Shown here: piece after piece, positions 27,506-36,077 of the stretch
Numbering within the stretch: the stretch's first letter is position 1
How the letters are laid out: each line of letters starts with the position of its first letter
NCBI RefSeq assembly: GCF_001522865.1
Contig: NZ_LOWB01000076.1
Coordinates: forward strand, 1 to 64,000
Length of the DNA: 64,000 nucleotides
Source of the DNA: Burkholderia sp. TSV86
Lineage (GTDB): Bacteria; Pseudomonadota; Gammaproteobacteria; Burkholderiales; Burkholderiaceae
Direction: 5' to 3'
Position numbers and translations under genes: made by a program
The notes under the pieces: generated by a model
Told to the model about the DNA's origin: nothing
What the model saw: only the letters and a program-made list of their open reading frames with translations
Databases searched by the model: none

Positions 27506-28501
27506 TTACAGCAAGCCGAACGACGCGAGCGCGTCCTTCACCTGCGAAAGGGACGGCGGCGCGCCCGCCGTGCCGAGGTTGACGACGTTGGGCGACCAGT
27601 AGCCGCCCGTGCGCCAAGCCGTCGCGAAATTGTACAGTTCGACGGTCGGGCGCTTGAGCGCCGCCGCGATGTGGACGAGGCCCGTATCGACGCCGACCGT
27701 CGCGGCCGCGCCGTCGATCAGGCCGACCACGGCGGGCAGCGACAGCTTCGGCGGCACGACGGCCGCCGCGCCGAACGTCTTGGCGAGCCGCTCGCTCGTC
27801 GCGCGCTCGGCGTCGCTGCCCCACGGCAGCACGAGCGACATGCCGCGCCGCACGAGCGCCTCGCCCAGCGCCAGCCATGCGTCGTCGGGCCATTGCTTGT
27901 CGGTGCGCGACGTCGCGTGCACGAACACCACATACGGCACGGGCAGGTTCAGATCGAGCGTGGCGAGCGCGCGCGACGCGGCCGCCGTGTTCAGTCCGAA
28001 ATCGACCGGATCGCCGGGCGCGGGCGCCGGATCGCCCAGCGCCGCCGCGACGAGCTGCCGCGAGCGTTCGACGACGTGCGTGCGCGGCGCGATCGGCACA
28101 CGCCGGCGATAGAAGAACCGCACCGGCCACTCGTAGCCGGCGCCGTCGGTGCGGTTGCCAAGGCCGACGAGCGAACCACGCGCCCAGCTCGCGACCCACG
28201 CGGTCTTGATGAGCCCCTGGCAGTCGATCACGAGGTCGTAGCGCTCCTCGGCAAGCCGGCGCCTGAATGCGCCGATCTCACGCCATGTCGCGACGCAGCC
28301 GAGCCGCTTGCGCCAGCGCCGCAGCGAGAATGGCAGCACGTTGCGCACGCCGTCGACGAGCCCGACGAGATCGGCGAATCCTTCCTCGACGAGCCAATCG
28401 ATCCGCGCATCGGGATGATGCCGGCGGATGTCGGCGATCACCGGCATGTTATGCACGACGTCGCCCAACGACGACACGCGCACGATCAGAATTTTTTGCA
28501 C
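27506..28501 (-). CDS. waaC: LPS heptosyltransferase I
   Basis: WaaC transfers L-glycero-D-manno-heptose to Kdo. The 331-residue GT9 protein has ILIVRVSSLGDVVHNMPV at the start, DCQGLIKTAW, VFVHATSRTDKQWP and GVDTGLVHIAAAL near the donor site. The conserved N-terminus requires a GTG start at 28501; the longer frame to 28651 crosses a terminator hairpin and is not credible. No good ribosome binding site precedes the GTG, and a hairpin ends only 12 bases before it. Stop to kdoO start is 16 bases. Confidence 0.9.
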   Translation of the reverse strand: MQKILIVRVSSLGDVVHNMPVIADIRRHHPDARIDWLVEEGFADLVGLVDGVRNVLPFSLRRWRKRLGCVATWREIGAFRRRLAEERYDLVIDCQGLIKTAWVASWARGSLVGLGNRTDGAGYEWPVRFFYRRRVPIAPRTHVVERSRQLVAAALGDPAPAPGDPVDFGLNTAAASRALATLDLNLPVPYVVFVHATSRTDKQWPDDAWLALGEALVRRGMSLVLPWGSDAERATSERLAKTFGAAAVVPPKLSLPAVVGLIDGAAATVGVDTGLVHIAAALKRPTVELYNFATAWRTGGYWSPNVVNLGTAGAPPSLSQVKDALASFGLL

Positions 28502-28512
28502 GCTGAAAACAA

Positions 28513-28530
28513 AGCCGGCGAAGGCCGGCT
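28513..28530 (-). terminator. Hairpin just before waaC
   Basis: AGCCGGC and GCCGGCT pair over a 4-base loop; on the minus strand it is followed by TTTGTTTT. It looks like a short intrinsic terminator but sits within the waaC leader, so it could instead affect waaC translation. Confidence 0.45.
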
Positions 28531-28575
28531 CGAGGCCGAAAGGACGGATTTTATCGCGCCCGGCGGCCGACATAG

Positions 28576-28615
28576 ACAAAAAGCGGCGAACGCCCGCTGG
28601 CGTCGCCGCTTTTGT
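28576..28615 (-). terminator. Bidirectional terminator downstream of manB
   Basis: AAAAGCGGCGA and TCGCCGCTTTT form an 11-bp stem, with A/T runs on both sides giving a T-run in either direction. It most likely ends the manB transcript. Confidence 0.75.
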
Positions 28616-28638
28616 CGGCAAAGCTTGCGAAAACGCAA

Positions 28639-28670
28639 GCGCGGCGCGCAACCGCGGTTGCGCGCCGCGC
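28639..28670. repeat. Perfect 32-bp GC palindrome after manB
   Basis: The 32 bases are identical to their own reverse complement, centred on CCGCGG at 28654/28655. It lies 7 bases beyond the manB stop codon and would form a loopless hairpin or cruciform. No T-run follows directly; a normal terminator lies about 25 bases further on. Confidence 0.85.
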
Positions 28671-28676
28671 TGTCGC

Positions 28677-30071
28677 TCAGAACGGCAGGTCCGCGTCCGG
28701 CTTGGCCGCCTTCAGCGCACGGCGGAAATCGCCCTGAATGCGCGCGAGCCCTTCGGCGGTGGTCGCCTCGAAGCGCAGCACGATAACGGGCGTCGTGTTC
28801 GACGAGCGCGCAAGGCCGAAGCCGTCCGGATACTCGACGCGCAGCCCGTCAATCGTCACGATTTCGTCCGCGCCGTCGAACTTCGCGTTCGCGCGCAGCG
28901 CGTCGATCAGCTTCACGTTCTCGCCTTCTTCGAGCTTCAGGTTCAGCTCGGGCGTCGACACCGCGTTCGGCAGGCCGTTGAGCAGCGCGCTCGGGTCCGC
29001 GACGCGCGCGAGAATCTCGAGCAGCCGCGCGCCGGTGTAGAGGCCGTCGTCGAAGCCGTACCAGCGGTCCTTGAAGAACACGTGGCCGCTCATCTCGCCT
29101 GCCAGCGGCGCACCGGTCTCGCGCAGCTTGGCCTTCACGAGCGAGTGGCCCGTCTTCCACATCAGCGGCTCGCCGCCCTTCTCGCGCACCCAGTGCGCGA
29201 GATTGCGCGTGCATTTGACGTCGTAGATGATTTGCGCGCCCGGATTGCGCGACAGCACTTCCTGCGCGAACAGCATCAGCTGACGGTCCGGATAGATGAT
29301 CTGACCGTCCTTGGTGACGACGCCCAGGCGATCGCCGTCGCCGTCGAACGCGAAGCCGATCTGCGCATCGGTTTGCTTGAGCTTGCCGATCACGTCCTCG
29401 AGGTTCTCCGGGTGCGCCGGGTCCGGATGGTGGTTCGGGAAATTGCCGTCGATATCCGTATAAAGCTCGACCAGCTCGCAGCCGAGCGCCTTGAACAGGC
29501 GTGTCGCGAGCGGGCCGGCCACGCCGTTGCCCGCGTCGACCACGAGCTTCAGCGGCCGCGCGAGCTTGATGTCGCTCGTGATCCGCTCGACATACTGATC
29601 GGCGACGTCGTATTGCTCGTAAGCGCCGCTGCCGCTTTCGAAGCGCGCGTCGACGATCCGCTTGTAGAGCGCCTGGATCTGCTCGCCGTAGATCGCCGCG
29701 CCGCGCAACACCATCTTGAAGCCGTTATAGTCGGGCGGATTGTGGCTGCCGGTGACGACGATGCACGAATCGACCCGGCGCTCGCCCGCCGCGAGCGCGA
29801 GCGGCACGCTTGCCGCAAAGTAGCCGACAGGCGTCGGCACCATACCAACGTCGACCACGTCGACGCCCGCGGCGCGCAGCCCGTCGGCAAGCGCGGCCGA
29901 CAGTTGCGGCCCGGACAGGCGGCCGTCGCGCGCGATCACCACGGCGTCGCCGCCGGCTGCGCGCACTTCGCTGCCGAACGCACGGCCGATCGCGCGAGCG
30001 ACGTCGGCATCGAGCGTCTTACCGATCACGCCCCGAATATCGTATGCCTTGAAAATGGATTGGGAAATCAT
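28677..30071 (-). CDS. manB: Phosphomannomutase/phosphoglucomutase
   Basis: 464 residues of the AlgC-type alpha-D-phosphohexomutase family, interconverting hexose 6- and 1-phosphates for nucleotide-sugar synthesis. Key sites: phosphoserine loop VVTGSHNPPDYNGFKM, metal loop FAFDGDGDRLGV, sugar loop GEMSGHVFFKD and phosphate loop LARSSNTTPVIVLRFEA. The N-terminus SIFKAYDIRGVIG is canonical. It can supply mannose-1-P or glucose-1-P for the polysaccharide genes nearby. It is divergent from the ogc-like operon, with a 223-base gap. Confidence 0.93.
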   Translation of the reverse strand: MISQSIFKAYDIRGVIGKTLDADVARAIGRAFGSEVRAAGGDAVVIARDGRLSGPQLSAALADGLRAAGVDVVDVGMVPTPVGYFAASVPLALAAGERRVDSCIVVTGSHNPPDYNGFKMVLRGAAIYGEQIQALYKRIVDARFESGSGAYEQYDVADQYVERITSDIKLARPLKLVVDAGNGVAGPLATRLFKALGCELVELYTDIDGNFPNHHPDPAHPENLEDVIGKLKQTDAQIGFAFDGDGDRLGVVTKDGQIIYPDRQLMLFAQEVLSRNPGAQIIYDVKCTRNLAHWVREKGGEPLMWKTGHSLVKAKLRETGAPLAGEMSGHVFFKDRWYGFDDGLYTGARLLEILARVADPSALLNGLPNAVSTPELNLKLEEGENVKLIDALRANAKFDGADEIVTIDGLRVEYPDGFGLARSSNTTPVIVLRFEATTAEGLARIQGDFRRALKAAKPDADLPF

Positions 30072-30294
30072 CGATTCACTCTCAGTCTTGCATTGGAAAA
30101 ATTTGCCGCCCCGGACGGAACATCTGGCGCCGGCTGCCGTGAACCCCGGACAATTTATAATCGCAGGTTTCCGATACGCCGATCACACTAACGGATCATC
30201 TCATTCTAATGCCTAGTTGCTTCATTGCAGCAAAACCGTTCATTAATACAGCGCGTTCGGTGATCTTGGATACAGTTTCCTTTTCAATTCTTTT

Positions 30295-31551
30295 ATGGTG
30301 AAGCGGATCGCCAATCCCGACGTCGGGCGAGCTGTCGCCAACCTGGTTTGGCTCGGCATCGAGCGCGTCACGCAAATCGGCGTCGCGATCGTCGTGAGCG
30401 GGCTGCTCGCGCGCTATTTCGGCCCGGACGCATTCGGCAAATGGCAGTACGCGAACACGCTGCTGCTCGTGCTCGCCCCGCTCACGTGGGTATGCGGCGC
30501 CGAAATCCTGGTGCCCACGATCGTCCAGCGCGGCGGCGCGGAGTTGGGCGCCGTGCTCGGCAGCGCGTTCGCGCTGCGCTTCGCGGTGTCGGTCGCGGCG
30601 CTCGCGCTCACGTGGGTGGCGATCGCCGCGGGCGCGCTCGATCCGCTCGTCGGCGCGATGCTCGCCGGGCTCGCGCTCACGCTCGCGCTGCGCGAGCCGT
30701 TCGTCGGCGTCGTCAACGCGTGGCTTCAGAGCATGACCTACAGCAAGCCGCAGCTCGTCGCGAGCATCGCGGCCGCGCTCCTGAAAATGGCGCTCGTCTG
30801 GCTGCTGGTGCGCGCGAGCGTCGCGCCCGCGCGCTTCGGCTGGCTGTGGGCGCTCGAAGCCGCGCTGATCGCGGGCGCGCTGATCGCGTACTACCGCGCC
30901 AAGCATGGCGGCGCGCTCGGCTGGCGCATCGAGCGGCCGCTCATGCGCGAGTTCGCGACGACGGGCACCGTGTTCTGGCTCGGCCTCGTCTGCATGTACC
31001 TGTTCCTGAAGCTCGACCGGCTCATGCTCGAGCGCTACGTGACGTTCGCCGAACTCGGCCGCTATGCGGCCGCGCAGCAGTTGAACGAGAACTGGATCAC
31101 GCTCGCGCTGATGCTCGCGCAGACGATCGCGCCCGCGTTCGTCTATCGCGTGCACGACGCCGCGCAGCTCGCCCGCAACATCTGGCGGCTCATCGGCATG
31201 ACCGCCGCGCTGATGATCTCGGGCGCGCTCGTGCTCGACCTGCTCGCGGGTTTCATCATCCGCAAGGTGTTCGGGCCCGGCTTTGACAGCGCGGTCGAAA
31301 TCTTCCGCTGGGCGGTGTGGCTGTCGGTGCCGGCGGGCATCGAGGCGATCGGCAATCTCGTCGTGCTCAAATATCAGGCGAAATTCGTGTTGCTCGCGAA
31401 ATGGGTGATCGCCCTTGCGCTCGCGGCGCTCGTCAATCTGATCGCGATTCCGTCCGCCGGGCTGCACGGCGCGCTCGCCGGCCTCGCGGCCGGCTATCTC
31501 GCCGCGGCGGCCGTCAATTTCTACTATATCCGCCTGAAGCTGCGCCCATGA
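30295..31551 (+). CDS. ogcX: Wzx-type glycolipid flippase (OgcX-like)
   Basis: 418 residues, almost entirely hydrophobic, with about 12 predicted membrane segments of the MOP/Wzx polysaccharide transporter type (LLARYFGPDAFGKWQYANTL near the start). It should flip an undecaprenyl-linked oligosaccharide across the inner membrane. The next four genes are two glycosyltransferases, a GalE-like epimerase and a polyprenyl-P sugar-1-P transferase. That order is the ogcXABEI cluster described in B. cenocepacia for the general O-linked protein glycan. The name rests on order and family, not alignment. Confidence 0.8.
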   Translation: MVKRIANPDVGRAVANLVWLGIERVTQIGVAIVVSGLLARYFGPDAFGKWQYANTLLLVLAPLTWVCGAEILVPTIVQRGGAELGAVLGSAFALRFAVSVAALALTWVAIAAGALDPLVGAMLAGLALTLALREPFVGVVNAWLQSMTYSKPQLVASIAAALLKMALVWLLVRASVAPARFGWLWALEAALIAGALIAYYRAKHGGALGWRIERPLMREFATTGTVFWLGLVCMYLFLKLDRLMLERYVTFAELGRYAAAQQLNENWITLALMLAQTIAPAFVYRVHDAAQLARNIWRLIGMTAALMISGALVLDLLAGFIIRKVFGPGFDSAVEIFRWAVWLSVPAGIEAIGNLVVLKYQAKFVLLAKWVIALALAALVNLIAIPSAGLHGALAGLAAGYLAAAAVNFYYIRLKLRP

Positions 31552-32402
31552 CGCCCGCACCCGAGTTGCCCGATACGCCCGATACGCATGGCGCCGCCCG
31601 CTCGCTCGACGACGTCGCGGTGCTAATTCCTGCGTACAACGCGCAGGACGATCTCATACGCACGCTCGCGTCGTTTCGCGAGGACGCGAGCGTGCGCGTG
31701 CTCGTCGTCGACGACGGCAGCACGCCGCCGATCGTCGCGCCGCATCTGCCGGGCCTGTCGATCGACGTGCTGCGGATGCCGCAAAACGGCGGCATCGAGC
31801 GCGCGCTCGCAGCCGGCATCGACGCGCTCGCCGCGCGCGGTTTCCGTTATGCGGCACGCATCGACGCAGGCGATCTCGCCGTGCCGCACCGGCTCGCGAA
31901 GCAGCGCGCGTATCTCGCCGCGCATCCGCGCGTGGCCTGCGTCGGCATGTGGACGCAGGTGGTCTCACGCGACGGCCGCGCGCTTTTCATGCTGACCCCG
32001 CCCGCCGAGCCCGCCGCGCTGCGTCGCACGCGCTTTTTGCGCTCGCCGCTCGTGCACCCTTCGGTGATGCTCGATATCGACGCGGTGCGTGCGGTAGGCA
32101 ACTATCGCGTTAAATATCGCGCCGCGGAGGATCTCGATATTTTCTTGCGGCTGATGGGACGCTACGATTGCGCGAATTTACCCGAACTCGGTTTGTATTA
32201 CGAATTGAACGAGAGCGGCATCAGCGCGACCAAGCGACGCCGGCAGATTGTGTCGACGCTCGCCCTCGTCGTGCGCCACTTCGACGCGCTCAACCCGTGC
32301 GACTGGCTCGGCCTCGCGAAGAACCTGCTGCATTTCGTGACGCCGTATACGCTGTTGCAGCGTATCAAGCGCAGGTTGTTCACGCGGCGTGCGCCAGCGT
32401 GA
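31548..32402 (+). CDS. ogcA: GT2 glycosyltransferase (OgcA-like)
   Basis: 284 residues. A GT-A fold is shown by VAVLIPAYNAQDDLIRTLAS, VLVVDDGSTPP and ARIDAGDLAVPHRL (the metal-binding acidic motif), and the acceptor region RAAEDLDIFLRLM. It should add one of the sugars of the Ogc trisaccharide on the cytoplasmic face. The ATG overlaps the flippase stop codon by 4 bases, so the two are coupled. Confidence 0.75.
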   Translation: MTPAPELPDTPDTHGAARSLDDVAVLIPAYNAQDDLIRTLASFREDASVRVLVVDDGSTPPIVAPHLPGLSIDVLRMPQNGGIERALAAGIDALAARGFRYAARIDAGDLAVPHRLAKQRAYLAAHPRVACVGMWTQVVSRDGRALFMLTPPAEPAALRRTRFLRSPLVHPSVMLDIDAVRAVGNYRVKYRAAEDLDIFLRLMGRYDCANLPELGLYYELNESGISATKRRRQIVSTLALVVRHFDALNPCDWLGLAKNLLHFVTPYTLLQRIKRRLFTRRAPA

Positions 32403-32589
32403 CACGCCGCCACGTATTTTTGCCCGACATGACACTCGCCTCGCCTTTGCCCAACACAAACAGCCTTCGGCCGCTGCCCTGCGGCAGCTCAACGCGCCCG
32501 CCCTCAGGCAGCCCGGGCCGCGCGCCTCGCCCGCTGCCCGCGCGCGCGGTATCGGCGCGCGTGCGCCGTTCCGACGCCACGCCACGCTC

Positions 32590-33726
32590 ATGAACGCCCC
32601 CGCCGCATTGCGCATCGTCCTCGTCTGCAATACCGCATGGGCGATCTACACCTACCGGCACGGCCTGATCCGGATGCTCATCGCGCGCGGCGTGCAAGTC
32701 ACGGTGCTCGCGCCGCGCGATCGCACCGTCGAGCTGCTGGTGCAGATGGGCTGCCGCTACGTCGAGCTGCCCATTGCATCGAAAGGCACGAGCCCGCGCG
32801 AGGATCTGCGCACGCTCGGCGCGCTGTACCGCGCATATCGCGACATCCGTCCCGATCTCGTGTTCCATTACACGATCAAGCCCAACATCTACGGCTCGAT
32901 CGCGGCGCGGCTCGCACGCGTGCCGTCGGTCGCGGTGACGACGGGCCTCGGTTACGTGTTCATTCAGCCCAGCCGCGCCGCGCAAATCGCCAAGCGCCTT
33001 TACCGCTTCGCGTTCCGTTTCCCGCGCGAGGTCTGGTTCCTGAACCGCGACGATCTCGACACGTTCGAGCGCGAGCGCCTGCTCGCGCATCCCGAGCGCG
33101 CGCGGCTGCTGCACGGCGAAGGCGTCGATCTCGATCAGTTCGCGCTCACGCCGCTGCCCGCGCGCGACACATTCACGTTCGTACTGATCGGACGCCTGCT
33201 GTGGGACAAGGGCGTGCGCGAATACGTCGATGCGGCGCGCGCGCTGCGCACGCGCTATGCGCATGCGCGCTTCGCGCTGCTCGGCCCCGTCGGCGTGGAC
33301 AATCCGAGCGCGATCTCGCAGGCCGACGTCGATGCATGGACACGCGACGGCATGATCGACTATCTCGGCGAGACGCACGACGTGCGCCCGTACATCGCGC
33401 GCGCCGACTGCGTGGTGCTGCCGTCATACCGCGAAGGCGTGCCGCGCACGCTGATGGAAGCGTCGGCGATGGGTCGGCCGATCGTCGCAACCGACGTGCC
33501 GGGCTGCCGCGATGTCGTCGACGACGGCGTCACGGGCTTGTTGTGCGCGGCGCGCGACAGCGCGAGCCTTGCCGCCGCGCTCGCGCGCATGCTCGATATG
33601 AGCGCGGCCGAGCGCCGCGCGATGGGCGAGCGCGGCCGGCAAAAGGTCGCTCATGAGTTCGACGAGGCGAAAGTCGTCGAGCGTTATCATCGAACCATTT
33701 CCGCCCTGACGGGCGTCACACTTTGA
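32590..33726 (+). CDS. ogcB: GT4 glycosyltransferase (OgcB-like)
   Basis: 378 residues, GT-B fold. N-terminal half: IVLVCNTAWAIYTYRHGLI and HYTIKPNIYGSIAARLARVP. Donor half: FVLIGRLLWDKGVREYVDAA, LPSYREGVPRTLMEASAMGR. The HYTIKPNIYG motif is found in transferases of HexNAc/Gal-type sugars. About 187 bases of GC-rich sequence separate it from ogcA; the longer frame from 32389 has no ribosome binding site and atypical composition, so 32590 is used. Confidence 0.75.
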   Translation: MNAPAALRIVLVCNTAWAIYTYRHGLIRMLIARGVQVTVLAPRDRTVELLVQMGCRYVELPIASKGTSPREDLRTLGALYRAYRDIRPDLVFHYTIKPNIYGSIAARLARVPSVAVTTGLGYVFIQPSRAAQIAKRLYRFAFRFPREVWFLNRDDLDTFERERLLAHPERARLLHGEGVDLDQFALTPLPARDTFTFVLIGRLLWDKGVREYVDAARALRTRYAHARFALLGPVGVDNPSAISQADVDAWTRDGMIDYLGETHDVRPYIARADCVVLPSYREGVPRTLMEASAMGRPIVATDVPGCRDVVDDGVTGLLCAARDSASLAAALARMLDMSAAERRAMGERGRQKVAHEFDEAKVVERYHRTISALTGVTL

Positions 33727-33739
33727 CGGAGCAACCAGC

Positions 33740-34762
33740 ATGAGCACGAAGGGCACGATCCTCGTCACGGGCGGTGCGGGCTACATCGGATCCCATACCG
33801 CCGTCGAACTGCTCGATTACGGCTACGACGTCGTGATCGCCGACAACCTCGTCAACAGCAAGCGCGAAGCGATCGCAAGGATCGCGCAGATCACCGGCAA
33901 GACCCCCGCGTTCCATGAAATCGACGTGCGCGACGAAACGGCGCTCGAGCGCGTGTTCGATGCGCACCCGATCACGGCGGCGATTCATTTTGCCGCGCTG
34001 AAGGCGGTCGGCGAATCGGTCGCGAAGCCCGTCGAGTACTACCGGAACAACCTCGACAGCCTGCTCGCGCTGCTGCGCGTGATGCGCGAGCGCAATGCAA
34101 AGCGCATCGTGTTCAGCTCGTCGGCCACCGTCTACGGCGTGCCCGAGCGCTCGCCGATCGACGAATCGTTCCCGCTGTCGGCGACCAACCCATACGGCCA
34201 GACCAAGCTGATGGCCGAGCAGATCCTGCGCGACGTCGAAATCGCCGATCCGCAATGGCGCGTCGCGACGCTGCGCTATTTCAATCCGGTCGGCGCGCAT
34301 GCGAGCGGCCTCATCGGCGAGGACCCGGCCGGCATTCCGAACAATCTGATGCCTTATGTCGCGCAGGTCGCGGTCGGCAAGCTCGAGAAGCTGCGCGTGT
34401 TCGGCAGCGACTACCCGACGCCCGACGGCACCGGCGTGCGCGACTATATCCACGTCGTCGATCTCGCACGCGGCCACATCGCCGCGCTCGACGCGCTCGA
34501 CAAGCGCGATGCGAGTCTGACCGTCAATCTCGGCACGGGCCGCGGCTACAGCGTGCTCGAAGTGGTGCGCGCGTTCGAGGCGGCCTCGGGCAAACCGGTG
34601 CCGTATGAACTCGTTGCGCGCCGCCCGGGCGACGTAGCCGAGTGCTACGCGAACCCGGCCGCCGCCAAGCAGATCATCGGCTGGCAAGCCGAGTACGATC
34701 TCGCGCGCATGTGCGCCGACCACTGGCGATGGCAGGAAAATAACCCCAAGGGTTTTGTATAA
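33740..34762 (+). CDS. ogcE: UDP-hexose 4-epimerase (GalE type; OgcE-like)
   Basis: 340 residues, extended SDR. VTGGAGYIGSHTAVELLDYG binds NAD; SSATVYG and the YGQTK catalytic pair (Tyr, Lys) are present; DYIHVVDLARGHIAALDAL is the GalE signature. It would make UDP-Gal and/or UDP-GalNAc, the sugars of the Burkholderia O-linked trisaccharide. The same enzyme could also serve LPS. It starts 13 bases after ogcB. Confidence 0.88.
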   Translation: MSTKGTILVTGGAGYIGSHTAVELLDYGYDVVIADNLVNSKREAIARIAQITGKTPAFHEIDVRDETALERVFDAHPITAAIHFAALKAVGESVAKPVEYYRNNLDSLLALLRVMRERNAKRIVFSSSATVYGVPERSPIDESFPLSATNPYGQTKLMAEQILRDVEIADPQWRVATLRYFNPVGAHASGLIGEDPAGIPNNLMPYVAQVAVGKLEKLRVFGSDYPTPDGTGVRDYIHVVDLARGHIAALDALDKRDASLTVNLGTGRGYSVLEVVRAFEAASGKPVPYELVARRPGDVAECYANPAAAKQIIGWQAEYDLARMCADHWRWQENNPKGFV

Positions 34763-34789
34763 TCCGCTGTCCAATTCGCGGGCACGCTC

Positions 34790-35899
34790 ATGCTCAGTTT
34801 CGCCGCCGGTTTCATCGTCTCGCTTCTCGTCACGCTGCTCATCGTCCGCTATGCGCATCTGCACGAGAAATTCTCGATCGACAACGATCTCGCCGGCGTG
34901 CAGAAATTCCACGCGCGACCGGTGCCGCGCGTCGGCGGCATCGGCATTCTGCTCGGGTTGACGGTTGGCACCGCGCTGTTGTCGCGCAAGTATCCGGCAA
35001 TCGCCAGCAGCATCCTCGGGCTCGCCGCGTGCGGATTGCCCGCTTTCGCTTCGGGACTGATCGAGGACCTGACGAAAAAGGTCACGCCCGCCGCGCGCCT
35101 CGTGTGCACGATGGCGGCCGCGGCGCTCGCGTTCGTGCTGATGGACGTCGCGATCACGCGCATCAGCGTGCCGCCGCTGGATTTCCTGCTAGGCTACGCC
35201 GCAATCTCGGCCGCGATCACGGTGCTCGCGGTCGCCGCGCTCGCCAACGCGGTCAACATCATCGACGGCTTCAACGGCCTCGCGTCGATGGTCACGTTCA
35301 TGATGTTCGCATCGCTCGCATACGTCGCGTTCCAGGTCGGCGATCCGGTCGTGATGTCCGCGTCGTTCGTGATGATGGGCGCGATCATGGGCTTTTTCAT
35401 CTGGAATTTCCCGGCCGGCCTGATCTTCCTCGGCGACGGCGGCGCATACTTCATCGGCTTCATGCTCGCCGAGCTTTCGATCTCGCTCGTGATGCGGCAC
35501 CGTGAAGTGTCCGCGTGGTATCCGGTGCTGCTCTTCATGTATCCGATCTTCGAGACCTGCTTCTCGATCTACCGGAAGAAATTCGTGCGCGGCATGTCGC
35601 CCGGCATCCCGGACGGCGTGCATCTGCACATGCTGATCTACAAGCGGCTGATGCGCTGGGCGGTCGGCACGCGCGCCGCGCACGAACTCACGCGCCGGAA
35701 CTCGCTGACGTCGCCGTACCTGTGGCTGCTGTGCCTGATCGCGGTCATTCCCGCGACGCTCTTCTGGCAGCACACGATCCATCTGTTCGCATTCGTGATC
35801 GTGTTCGCCGTGACCTACGTATGGCTGTACATGAGCATCGTGCGCTTCAAGTCGCCGCGCTGGATGGTCGTGCGCAAGCAGCATCTGCCGAAGCAGTGA
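34790..35899 (+). CDS. ogcI: Undecaprenyl-phosphate sugar-1-phosphate transferase (WecA/MraY family; OgcI-like)
   Basis: 369 residues with about 11 membrane segments. Family motifs: KFHARPVPRVGGIGILLG, LANAVNIIDGFNGLAS (catalytic Asp), FLGDGGAYFIGFMLAEL and the cytoplasmic HLHMLIYKR loop. It starts an oligosaccharide by moving a HexNAc-1-P onto undecaprenyl phosphate. As last gene of the flippase-GT-GT-epimerase run it matches OgcI. A second WecA-like enzyme at 37989-39005 belongs to the O-antigen locus, so the two pathways have separate starters. Confidence 0.82.
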   Translation: MLSFAAGFIVSLLVTLLIVRYAHLHEKFSIDNDLAGVQKFHARPVPRVGGIGILLGLTVGTALLSRKYPAIASSILGLAACGLPAFASGLIEDLTKKVTPAARLVCTMAAAALAFVLMDVAITRISVPPLDFLLGYAAISAAITVLAVAALANAVNIIDGFNGLASMVTFMMFASLAYVAFQVGDPVVMSASFVMMGAIMGFFIWNFPAGLIFLGDGGAYFIGFMLAELSISLVMRHREVSAWYPVLLFMYPIFETCFSIYRKKFVRGMSPGIPDGVHLHMLIYKRLMRWAVGTRAAHELTRRNSLTSPYLWLLCLIAVIPATLFWQHTIHLFAFVIVFAVTYVWLYMSIVRFKSPRWMVVRKQHLPKQ

Positions 35900-35902
35900 C
35901 AA

Positions 35903-35938
35903 AAAAAGCACGGGCAGGAAATCCTGCCCGTGCTTTTT
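35903..35938. terminator. Strong bidirectional terminator between the ogc-like operon and wbiI
   Basis: A 17-bp perfect stem (AAAAAGCACGGGCAGGA and its complement) with a 2-base loop has A- and T-runs outside. It begins 4 bases after the ogcI stop and can serve both converging operons. Confidence 0.9.
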
Positions 35939-36077
35939 TATGTCGATGATTCACTCGCCCGCGAATAACCGGGCCAACCAACTCAGCGATTGCTTTGCCG
36001 CAACACCGGCCGCGCCCCGTGGCCCGTTGCCGCCTGCGCCGATCCTGCCCGTCGCAGCTTGAACGGCAACGGCCCGC

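Noticed and set aside
27506..28651. Longer waaC reading from 28651
   Set aside because: It would translate through two hairpins and lacks conserved sequence before the GTG at 28501.
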